Under the pieces are notes generated by a model that worked only from the letters and a program-made list of their open reading frames with translations, did no database searches and was not told the DNA's origin. DNA of 11,457 nucleotides, from the NCBI GenBank assembly GCA_034696485.1, contig JAQIWT010001294.1:1-11457 (forward strand), given 5' to 3'. A program made the position numbers and the translations under genes. Positions 1-6,488 of this stretch are shown piece after piece (the first letter of the stretch is position 1; every line of letters begins with the position of its first letter). Source of the stretch: Isohypsibius dastychi. Its lineage: Eukaryota; Tardigrada; Eutardigrada; Parachela; Isohypsibiidae.

Positions 1-887
1 CGTTCCGTTGCGTAATATGTGACTTCCTCCTTTCGTTCACTTTCTTTTGATTATTTTACTTTTAGTAAGTAGTCGACATAACTATATTTGCACAAGAAAC
101 CATAGCCATATATGTATAGGTAGATCATTTTTTTTAAAAGTTATTCGTCGGTTAAATGCTAGTTCAGATAATCATTATTTGATATTTTATTCGCTACTAC
201 TAGCTGCTGCCTGCTGCAACTGCAATGATGAGTAACGGTCTCGTAGAAAATGATACGAGTCGTAAATTCTTTGTTCAGCCTGTACCTTGACCTTCTCTTA
301 GAACATCAAAAGGTTTAACTTTACCAGTACACCCCTTGTGAAACCTCTATTAACTCTATATAAGATATCATAGGCGAGATCCAGAAGACCGAAAACGAGT
401 TCTTCGTTATTTCGTTATGGGTTTGACTAAGGGAGCTTTCGAACTTTAACGGCTCGGAAGTATAAACCGAGATGCATAACCACTAAGGTTAATGGCTCTA
501 GGCCTCCGGAATTGGTTTAGGTAAATAACGATCTGACTGCCTTGATCGACCAAATGAAGTAGTAGGATCGATCACAGATAGGATGACGTTTAGCAACGAA
601 AAGGGTGTCATCTCGCCATTTCCACAGATAGCCGACAATCGAAAATTCATCCCATCATGTCATGTCGCAACAACCTTAGTTTGGAGGGGTAGTATCGCGT
701 TAAATTCGGATAGATATGGAGAAACTGAAATCATTGATTTGATATCCTTCTCGAAGAGGAGAAAATGTTTAGGTCAGTAGGTTATTCTCGCAGGACGCAA
801 AAGGTCCTGGTTAGAAATTTTGAGAGCGACGAACAGCATGGAGATACTAAAAAGTAAGACGACCTAAAAACATACCCCACCAAGGTA
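1..887. other. Long region without a supportable gene
   Basis: No convincing coding sequence is visible on either strand. The longest frame with a true ATG is 65 codons at 583-780 (+); its product has no recognisable domain or compositional signature, and I do not call it. The stretch is fairly AT-rich and contains a TATA-like element at 357-364, a perfect 8-base tandem duplication (TTCGTTAT, 403-410 and 411-418), and several short inverted repeats: 240-259, 453-471, 477-491, 543-574 and 791-809. Inverted repeats of this size are expected by chance in about 900 bases, so they are not evidence of an RNA gene. No tRNA-like arm set was found. The region may be intergenic, or the flank or untranslated part of a gene to the left. 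Confidence 0.5.
357..364 (+). promoter_or_regulatory. TATA-box-like element
   Basis: The octamer TATATAAG matches the eukaryotic TATA-box consensus well. No coding region follows within a normal distance on the plus strand, so either it drives a non-coding transcript or it is a chance match. The supporting evidence is the motif alone. Confidence 0.2.
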
Positions 888-1142
888 TTACTCTATCCCT
901 TCTCCCTTCGAGCTGTTAGATGTTTGATTACCCGCTGATCTAGCTTTCGTCTGAGTCGGCTTTGCCAGAGTGCTTCTTTCGTGGCCAGTGCCTGCCCCTT
1001 TCTTTTGCTTCGTCTTCGAGTCGCGCGCTCGTTGTTTGATGTTACTCAAGTCTTCGTCATCTGAACTGGAGCTGGTCTCATCATCTGACGACGACGAGAC
1101 AGATATGAACACCACGTCCTTCGGTGCTTCTGACTCGTCCAT
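888..1142 (-). CDS. Possible small acidic, serine-rich nuclear protein with SIM-like motif
   Basis: This frame encodes 84 residues from a true ATG with A at -3 and G at +4, a good eukaryotic start context, and ends at TAA. I do not recognise a family. The N-terminus is acidic. Residues 10-15 (VVFISV) form a hydrophobic patch followed directly by SSSSDDE (16-22) and a second SSSSDDE copy (24-30). A hydrophobic core next to serines and acids is the layout of phospho-regulated SUMO-interacting motifs such as those in PIAS proteins, and the serines are good casein kinase 2 sites. Residues 36-48 are rich in Lys and Arg and could be a nuclear localisation signal. The tail is Ser/Thr/Lys-rich and probably disordered. 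The two acidic repeats use different serine codons, which mildly favours real coding. It may instead be a chance frame or one exon of a larger gene. Confidence 0.4.
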   Translation of the reverse strand: MDESEAPKDVVFISVSSSSDDETSSSSDDEDLSNIKQRARDSKTKQKKGAGTGHERSTLAKPTQTKARSAGNQTSNSSKGEGIE

Positions 1143-1593
1143 TTTATCTTTGTATCCAGAAAGGCGATCTCACCCAACAGTAAACATAAACTCGATTTTC
1201 TCGAACAAAGTTCCTCCGTCCACGGTATCTATCAGTCATGGATAATGAATAATGTCACGGATCAGGGTTCATGTTGTGGAAATATTGTTTTTCTGTGATA
1301 ATTTATGTGACCTGTAGACGGAGAAGTCCTGGAAGCTGAAGTGACAAAAATAATTACATAATTCTCTTCTCTAGAAGATACTATTTACGTATAACGACTA
1401 CGATATTATCTACTTGTAGAAGTTGAGTGAGCCAATGATGGACCAAACCAAGCGAGCGAGATACTCTTCGGCAACAAGCAAGAGGCAAGAATAGAGACAT
1501 TTGAATCGAGTCATCCTACAGCGGTATTTCAATACTTTACTCTATTTTCTAAATTTAGATATCGATTTCCGTTGCGGGGTGCAGGGAGTGAAA

Positions 1594-1617
1594 ATGAGCA
1601 AGACTCGTGAGCTGTGA
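1594..1617 (+). other. Upstream ORF or alternative first coding exon of the kinase
   Basis: The ATG at 1594 starts a frame reading MSKTREL and then TGA. The sequence GTGAGT, a strong 5' splice-site match, begins at 1614 within the last codon. If it is used with the AG at 1795-1796, the reading phase fits (20 bases in exon 1) and the frame joins the kinase at its tenth residue. The intron would be 183 bases, with a plausible TTAAC branch site at 1767-1771. If it is not spliced, this is a short upstream ORF in the kinase leader. The sequence alone does not decide between the two. Confidence 0.25.
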
Positions 1618-1631
1618 GTTGTAATCTCTTT

Positions 1632-1683
1632 GGGCCGGCGAGCCTGGTGTCGAGGCAGAGCGAGGAAGCGTCCAGCTCGGCCC
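1632..1683 (+). repeat. GC-rich interrupted hairpin upstream of the kinase
   Basis: The arms GGGC (1632-1635), CGAGC (1639-1643) and TGG (1645-1647) pair with CCA (1672-1674), GCTCG (1675-1679) and GCCC (1680-1683). This gives 12 base pairs, with a 3-base and a 1-base bulge on the left side and a purine-rich 24-base loop. It stands out as GC-rich within AT-leaning flanks and lies about 90-140 bases before the kinase ATG, in the likely leader or promoter. Function is unknown. Confidence 0.35.
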
Positions 1684-1773
1684 GGTATTGAAGGAAATTG
1701 TCGCGCAATGTCCAGCTATTTGTGAACTAACGCGCTATTGGGGCATGCAGTACGTACATTAGTGAGTTAACAA

Positions 1774-2268
1774 ATGGAATTCAAACGACACGACAGTCCA
1801 AAGGTTGAACTAACTGAAGCGCAATATGCAGTGGTCAAGCCTGACGGCGTCCAGCGTGGTCTTGTTGGCAAGATTCTTGACCGGTTTGAGAAGAAGGGGT
1901 TCAAGATCGTTGCCCTCAAGCTGATGTCACCAACCAAGGAGCTCCTCGAGAATCACTACGAGGACCTCAAGGCCAAGCCTTTCTTCCCCGGTCTCATCAA
2001 GTACATGATGATGGGACCCGTGGTCTGCATCGTCCTCGAAGGTGATGGTGTCGTTGCCGCTGGTCGCAAGATGTTGGGTGCCACCAAGCCCTCCGACTCG
2101 GTCCCTGGTTCTATTCGCGGAGACTTCTGTGTTGATGTTGGAAGAAATATCATCCACGGCTCTGACGCCGTCGAAGCAGCACAAAAGGAGATTGCTCTCT
2201 GGTTCCCGGAGGGTATCAACAAATACACTTGTGTGACCGAGCCTTTCGTTTATGAGAAGCCCTTGTAA
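1774..2268 (+). CDS. Nucleoside diphosphate kinase (NDK/NME family)
   Basis: The enzyme transfers the gamma-phosphate of ATP to NDPs through a phosphohistidine, balancing NTP pools. The 164-residue product matches group I NDPKs along its length. Known active-site residues are all present at a constant +10 offset from human NME1/2: Lys22 in KPDGVQRG, Tyr62, Phe70, Arg98, Thr104, Arg115, Asn125, catalytic His128 in NIIHGSD, Ser130 and Glu139. Family members usually have about 150 residues; this one has about ten extra at the N-terminus, with no clear targeting signal, so a cytosolic location is likely. ATG 1774 follows an in-frame TAA at 1768 and has a weak context (C at -3). A spliced start at 1594 is possible. 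From about residue 22 the codons become strongly biased to C- and G-ending forms, typical of a highly expressed gene. Function is certain, the exact N-terminus is not. Confidence 0.95.
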   Translation: MEFKRHDSPKVELTEAQYAVVKPDGVQRGLVGKILDRFEKKGFKIVALKLMSPTKELLENHYEDLKAKPFFPGLIKYMMMGPVVCIVLEGDGVVAAGRKMLGATKPSDSVPGSIRGDFCVDVGRNIIHGSDAVEAAQKEIALWFPEGINKYTCVTEPFVYEKPL

Positions 2269-2404
2269 ACTTTGAACCATAGTTATCAAAGGTTGATCAT
2301 AGGTGTCTTTCATACAGCGTATTGCAAAAGCACACGCGGAAGGCATCGAACGCCCAAAAAATACCAGCATAGCACTTAGACTACTATTAGGAATTATATT
2401 TTAT

Positions 2405-2426
2405 GATGTGCATGTGTGTGATGTTG
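2405..2426 (+). terminator. Possible GU-rich polyadenylation downstream element of the kinase gene
   Basis: A GT-dominated run containing TGTGTGTG lies about 140 bases after the kinase stop codon, just past an AT-rich segment. Eukaryotic cleavage sites are commonly followed by GU-rich elements. No canonical AATAAA precedes it, so the assignment rests on composition and position only. Confidence 0.25.
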
Positions 2427-2582
2427 ACTACTGAGTACTCGTAGCTCGAGGCAGAGACGTCGATTGGACTTGTAGAAACAGGACGAGTTGTAGAAGCAAA
2501 CAGGTTTTCCCAATTTTGGTGGCTCAAAGTGAAAGACCAATATATTTATTTTAACTTATTCACAAATTAGGAGAAATCGCGC

Positions 2583-2687
2583 GAGTGGCTTTCCAAACAG
2601 CGCCAGGTATCCAAGTCCTAGTGTGAGTGGATTTGGACGGCTGTGATCGTTCGCATCAGAAACCCCGAAGACGATTTGGACGAGTGG
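2583..2687 (+). promoter_or_regulatory. Cluster of repeated motifs upstream of importin gene
   Basis: The hexamer GAGTGG occurs at 2583-2588, 2625-2630 and 2682-2687. The decamer GATTTGGACG occurs at 2630-2639 and 2673-2682, each touching a GAGTGG. The cluster lies about 220-330 bases before the importin ATG. Recurrence of linked motifs in an upstream region suggests binding sites, but I cannot name the factor. Confidence 0.3.
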
Positions 2688-2703
2688 TCGGTCTGCTTCG
2701 TTT

Positions 2704-2719
2704 AGGTCGACGACGACCT
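2704..2719 (+). repeat. Perfect 6-bp hairpin with tetraloop
   Basis: AGGTCG (2704-2709) and CGACCT (2714-2719) are perfect inverted repeats around the 4-base loop ACGA. It lies about 190 bases before the importin ATG, in the leader or promoter. Either an RNA hairpin or a dyad protein-binding site is possible, and chance occurrence cannot be excluded. Confidence 0.3.
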
Positions 2720-2908
2720 CTCGTCAAGCTCACGATAGAGTGCCAAGAGTGAACATTATCCTCACGCACGTTACAAAACAAGATTTCATTAGCGTCTTCA
2801 CCAGTGGTTATAACCTTGGGTCGCTGTTAACATTTTGAACTCGTCTTCTGCCTCCTCTCAAAACCATAAATTGGCTGGTTGATCACACACAAAAATACAA
2901 GCCACAAG

Positions 2909-5900
2909 ATGAATGACCTACTACAAGCGCTCACTAGCGGAGAGAACGTGACAAGGAGGAATGCTGAGGCGCAGTTTGATAGTGCGCTCAAATCGCAGCC
3001 TGACACGGTCATTGTTCAGCTTGCTGAATCATGCGCGAACGAGAACGCTCACCCTGTGGTGAGGTCACTGGGTATGGTCCTTCTAAGACGAATTCTCTAT
3101 CGCCAGTCAGAGTTGTGGACTGAAGTGCTACGCCCAGAGACCAAAGGGCAGGTTCAGCGAATCTTATTGATGTTATTGAGTTCTCCAGCTTTGAGCGATC
3201 GGTCAATGAGGAAGAAGCTCTGCGACTCAATCTCCATGGTCGCCTACATGGTTTTTGATGAAGACGAGGAGTGGCCAGAGTTATTACAAACTATGTTCAG
3301 ATTCGTTACAACGCCGGGGATGTCTGAGAATAACAAAGAGAACGCACTGAGCCTGTTTACTAATTTGGCGGAATCTCTCAAACTGAAATACATCGAGCAG
3401 TTTCCTACAATGGCCAGTATCCTCAACAGTCTGGCTTCTAATGCTGAACCAAGCTTGGATGTCAGAATAGGTGCTGTTAGGGCCGCATGGTGTCTAGTGG
3501 CCGCCTGCAACGAGGATGCAGAAGGGGAAGTTGTCTCACCATTCAAGGTCTTAGTTGGTACAACGCTTGATGTGATCGCTGCAGTCGTCGTTGCAAACCA
3601 TCCACGAAAAAGCGATCCGATTGAGGACTTAATTGATCTTGCGGGGAGTCCTCACGTCAGGTTATTTTCCAAGAAAGATATTGAAAGGACTTTGCACATG
3701 ATGTTTGAACTTGCAGCAGTTAAGACGAAAAAAGATTCACAAGGTCGATTTGCCATCAATCTAAGGTTACTCGCTATCGAGTTCGTGGTGACCTTGATGG
3801 AAACGCGGAGTGCGGCCATTAGAAAAATGAAACCTCCCCAAAATGCTGCCCTTGTCGCCATTTTTCCGATTCTGATTAGTATGATGATGGAATTGCCTGA
3901 TCTCCAACCTGCTGAACTCAAGGCCTGGGGCGAGCGCTACCCGAGCAATGCATCCTCTGCCAGTGCATCTCAGCACGATGAGGATGAGGATGACTGTATT
4001 GGCCTGGTCGATTTTGAGGTTTTTGGAGCTGCTCTGGATTACGTCGATCGAATTACCGCAGCTATGAAGGCGAAACACGTCTTACCGATTCTCTACGCCC
4101 GAGTTGGTGAGCTACTTCAGCGCAAGGACGAAGATTGGCGATTTCCACACACTGCTTTGCTTATTCTGGGTCATATTGTCGAGTTCATCGATAACAAAGA
4201 ACCAGAATTGGGGCAACTATGCACGACGGCAGCATCATTTGCGATTGAGCACCCTTATATGAGAGTTCGTCATGCTGCTTTCACCTTCATCGCTCGACTC
4301 TCTTTCGACTGCGCCCCTGATGTCCATCGTCGCCATTCTCAGACATTAATGCGAGCGTTTCTGGCTGGGCTCGCCGATCCTGTACCACGAGTTCAGGCTC
4401 ACAGCGCAATTTCTCTTATCAACTACTGTACAGCTTGTCAAGACTACGAAGAGTTCGAGGTCGCGCTCAAGCCATACTTGGGGGAGGTGGTGACTCGACT
4501 CTTTACCGCCTTACAAACCAGCCCTTTGATAGTTCAGGAGAATATCATCTCTGCGCTCGCAGGTGTTGCCAGGACATCATCCACTGATTTTCTGCCATAT
4601 TATCAGTCATTGCCTCTGTTAAAAAATGCATTAGCTGCGCTCACCAGTCCCCACCAATACGCACTCAAGGCTCGCATCATCGATTGCATCGCAGTCATAG
4701 GCTCAAGCGTTGGCAAGGAAGTGTTCCTCGAAGATGCTCGATGGCTACTGCATCTTCTCGAGAGCACGCCTCTCCTGGGCGATGAGCCGGATGTACAGCA
4801 TATTCAAGCAGCATGGATGACCCTCGGACAAGTATTAGGTGAGGACATTGGCCCATTTCTAGCTAAAATCGTTCCATTTACGCTGCAGATGGCCAACAAA
4901 CCGATCGAGAATGACAGTGAGGATGACGAAGACGGGGACAATGACGAGGTCGACATGGAGGCCCAGATGGAGCAGGAGAAGATTCGTACGGCTGCGGTTG
5001 ACGATAGGTTGCTCGCGCTAGAAATGTTGTGCAGCTTCGCTCATCACACGAAGAAGGGTTTTCTTCCATTCTTGAAAGACACCCTCGAGCTATTTTGTCG
5101 AGACGTTCGAATAGAGAATTGTGGAAATGAGGACGTCCGGGGTCGCATTGCTGAAGGTTTTCCAGATCTCATTAGATGCGCAATGAGTTGCCTTGAAGAG
5201 GGTGTGTTGGCACCGGATGCGTTTGGTGCCGTTCTTACAGAAACGTTGGAGGTGCTGTGCGTGGGAAGTAACTCTGAGGATTCGTTGGACAATTTGAAGA
5301 TTGTGACACGGTCATTAATGGACGTACTTTTGATGGTACATCCTCTCGTGGTGTCGACGGGTAAGGACGCATGTCCAGAGTATGTCGAGCCCTGCGCCGC
5401 CGTTCTCATCCAGCTAATGAAGGACTCCATTCAGCGGAGGGCTTTAGAATTCGCATCCCTGAAATGCGACACTGCGGAAGATGAGATTGACGATGAAGCT
5501 CAAGAGGACTACGAAGCAAAGGTTCGTGCAGAACATGAACTTCAATATTTAATTACCGCCGCCATCGGTGCCCTAATCAAGTCAAATCCAAACACGTTCG
5601 TGTCATCCGCGTTCATGTCTCCTTCAGTTGGACCCCACGTCACGGATATGGCCCATCCGGTGCGACTTTGCCATGATCAACGCAACGCAATTTTTGTTAT
5701 GGACGATGTGATCGAGTTCTGCAGTATTCAGACAATAACCCCTGAGCTCATTAAGAGCTTCTCAGAGCATCTTATATCCGCGGCTAAGATCGAGAAGTCC
5801 ACTTCGCCAACGGAGGGATCCAGCGAAGTAGCTGCTCTGGTTCAAGCGGCAGCGTATGGTTTAGGTATTTTGGCGGAAAGGTTTGGAGAGAACTGGCAAT

Positions 5901-6394
5901 ACGCGCCAGATGCAGCCCGGGTGCTCGTTGACATCATCACGAAAGCACCCAAGGATTTGCGGTCGGATGAAGATTACTCCACGTGTCTGGACAACTGCGC
6001 CTCATCGGTGATGAAGATTGCCAAAAACTGCCCTAAGCAAGTGGCATCAAGGGGCGGTCTCAATCAGGATATTTTATTGGAAGCTTGGCTTCAGTACTTC
6101 CCCTTAACTGGGGATATGAGTGAGGCCAAGTCAAATTCATTTCAACTAATTCAAATGCTAGAAGAGCGATCTGCGCCGTACCTTATGTCGGCGAAAGCGT
6201 TGCCACTGGTGGTTCGGGGGTTTGCCAATATTATTGGATCAGAAGCTTTGGAAGATCGGCACGTTGACAGAGCGCTCAATCTTCTTGAGGCGATCAAAGG
6301 GCAGATCGGGCCAGATGTATTCAATCAAGCAGTGACCACTGTGTCACCCGAGCAGTTGCAGAAATTGGCACAGCGAGTAGCCAACCATGCTTAA
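2909..6394 (+). CDS. Importin-5/Kap121-type karyopherin beta (RanBP5/IPO5 family)
   Basis: The product is a soluble nuclear import receptor that carries cargo such as ribosomal proteins and histones through the pore and releases it on RanGTP binding. It has 1161 residues, close to the usual ~1100 of the family, and appears to be built of HEAT repeats throughout. The start MNDLLQALTSGENVTRRNAE aligns with the IPO5 N-terminal helix. The C-terminal part carries close matches to IPO5: FVMDDVIEFC near residue 930, QAAAYGLGILAERFGENW, TCLDNCASSVMKI, and the end SPEQLQKLAQ. Acidic tracts lie near residues 355-362, 667-690 and 853-878; the last matches the acidic loop of IPO5. The ATG at 2909 was chosen because upstream in-frame codons contain no ATG before a TAA at 2867, and CAAGATGA resembles the start context of the SPFH gene. 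No intron is visible. The gene is convergent with the SPFH gene. Orthology to IPO5 rather than IPO4 or importin-beta1 is well supported by the C-terminus. Confidence 0.93.
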   Translation: MNDLLQALTSGENVTRRNAEAQFDSALKSQPDTVIVQLAESCANENAHPVVRSLGMVLLRRILYRQSELWTEVLRPETKGQVQRILLMLLSSPALSDRSMRKKLCDSISMVAYMVFDEDEEWPELLQTMFRFVTTPGMSENNKENALSLFTNLAESLKLKYIEQFPTMASILNSLASNAEPSLDVRIGAVRAAWCLVAACNEDAEGEVVSPFKVLVGTTLDVIAAVVVANHPRKSDPIEDLIDLAGSPHVRLFSKKDIERTLHMMFELAAVKTKKDSQGRFAINLRLLAIEFVVTLMETRSAAIRKMKPPQNAALVAIFPILISMMMELPDLQPAELKAWGERYPSNASSASASQHDEDEDDCIGLVDFEVFGAALDYVDRITAAMKAKHVLPILYARVGELLQRKDEDWRFPHTALLILGHIVEFIDNKEPELGQLCTTAASFAIEHPYMRVRHAAFTFIARLSFDCAPDVHRRHSQTLMRAFLAGLADPVPRVQAHSAISLINYCTACQDYEEFEVALKPYLGEVVTRLFTALQTSPLIVQENIISALAGVARTSSTDFLPYYQSLPLLKNALAALTSPHQYALKARIIDCIAVIGSSVGKEVFLEDARWLLHLLESTPLLGDEPDVQHIQAAWMTLGQVLGEDIGPFLAKIVPFTLQMANKPIENDSEDDEDGDNDEVDMEAQMEQEKIRTAAVDDRLLALEMLCSFAHHTKKGFLPFLKDTLELFCRDVRIENCGNEDVRGRIAEGFPDLIRCAMSCLEEGVLAPDAFGAVLTETLEVLCVGSNSEDSLDNLKIVTRSLMDVLLMVHPLVVSTGKDACPEYVEPCAAVLIQLMKDSIQRRALEFASLKCDTAEDEIDDEAQEDYEAKVRAEHELQYLITAAIGALIKSNPNTFVSSAFMSPSVGPHVTDMAHPVRLCHDQRNAIFVMDDVIEFCSIQTITPELIKSFSEHLISAAKIEKSTSPTEGSSEVAALVQAAAYGLGILAERFGENWQYAPDAARVLVDIITKAPKDLRSDEDYSTCLDNCASSVMKIAKNCPKQVASRGGLNQDILLEAWLQYFPLTGDMSEAKSNSFQLIQMLEERSAPYLMSAKALPLVVRGFANIIGSEALEDRHVDRALNLLEAIKGQIGPDVFNQAVTTVSPEQLQKLAQRVANHA

Positions 6395-6488
6395 TGCGTT
6401 CTCAAAACCAAAACTAAACGCTACGTGTTCGTATTTGTCATAATCAACTTGTCCTTAACTCAAGAAAACATAACAACTGCACAACTGT
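6395..6488. other. 94-base convergent 3' intergenic spacer
   Basis: The stop codons of importin (TAA, +) and the SPFH gene (TAG, -) face each other across 94 bases. There is no AATAAA on either strand. With so little room, the two 3' untranslated regions must be very short or overlap in antisense. Confidence 0.7.

Larger units (their letters stand above)
1143..1773. other. Intergenic/upstream region between divergent frames
   Basis: This stretch lies between the minus-strand small frame and the plus-strand kinase gene and would contain both promoters. It has a perfect AT-rich palindrome TCTAAATTTAGA at 1548-1559, an inverted repeat TCTTCT/AGAAGA at 1365-1378, an inverted CCAAT pentamer at 1737-1741, and a GC-rich hairpin at 1632-1683. 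An ATG with A at -3 at 1594 begins a seven-codon frame ending at 1617; it is either an upstream ORF or the first coding exon of the kinase gene. There is no clear TATA box close to the kinase start. Confidence 0.5.
2269..2908. other. Intergenic region: kinase 3' flank and importin upstream region
   Basis: There is no supportable gene here. The left part is the kinase 3' flank: no AATAAA is present, but an AT-rich stretch near 2390-2404 is followed by a GT-rich tract. The right part is the importin promoter or leader. It has an AT-rich element at 2539-2556, the palindrome TCGCGCGA at 2577-2584, three GAGTGG hexamers, a repeated decamer GATTTGGACG, and a perfect 6-bp hairpin at 2704-2719. An in-frame TAA at 2867 closes the importin frame upstream of its ATG. 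Confidence 0.6.

Noticed and set aside
583-780. 65-codon plus-strand frame with an ATG
   Set aside because: No recognisable domain, no compositional bias, ordinary length for a chance frame.
240-809. Series of short perfect inverted repeats (240-259, 543-574, 791-809)
   Set aside because: Stems of 6-7 bp with loops up to 18 bases are expected about once or twice per 900 bases by chance; there is no shared sequence or spacing.
970-1245. 91-codon plus-strand frame opposite the small acidic protein
   Set aside because: Its serine/aspartate run is the antisense echo of the minus-strand acidic repeats. The minus frame has the better start context and a coherent composition.
1548-1559. 12-base palindrome TCTAAATTTAGA
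   Set aside because: A perfect 12-base palindrome is expected a few times in a window of this size; no repeat of it or known factor site supports a role.
1927-2370. 147-codon minus-strand frame over the kinase gene
   Set aside because: It is the shadow of a strongly codon-biased real gene on the other strand; no homology.
2879-2908. Importin start at 2879, ten codons upstream
   Set aside because: The codon at 2879 is TTG. The first ATG in frame is 2909, where homology to importin-5 begins.
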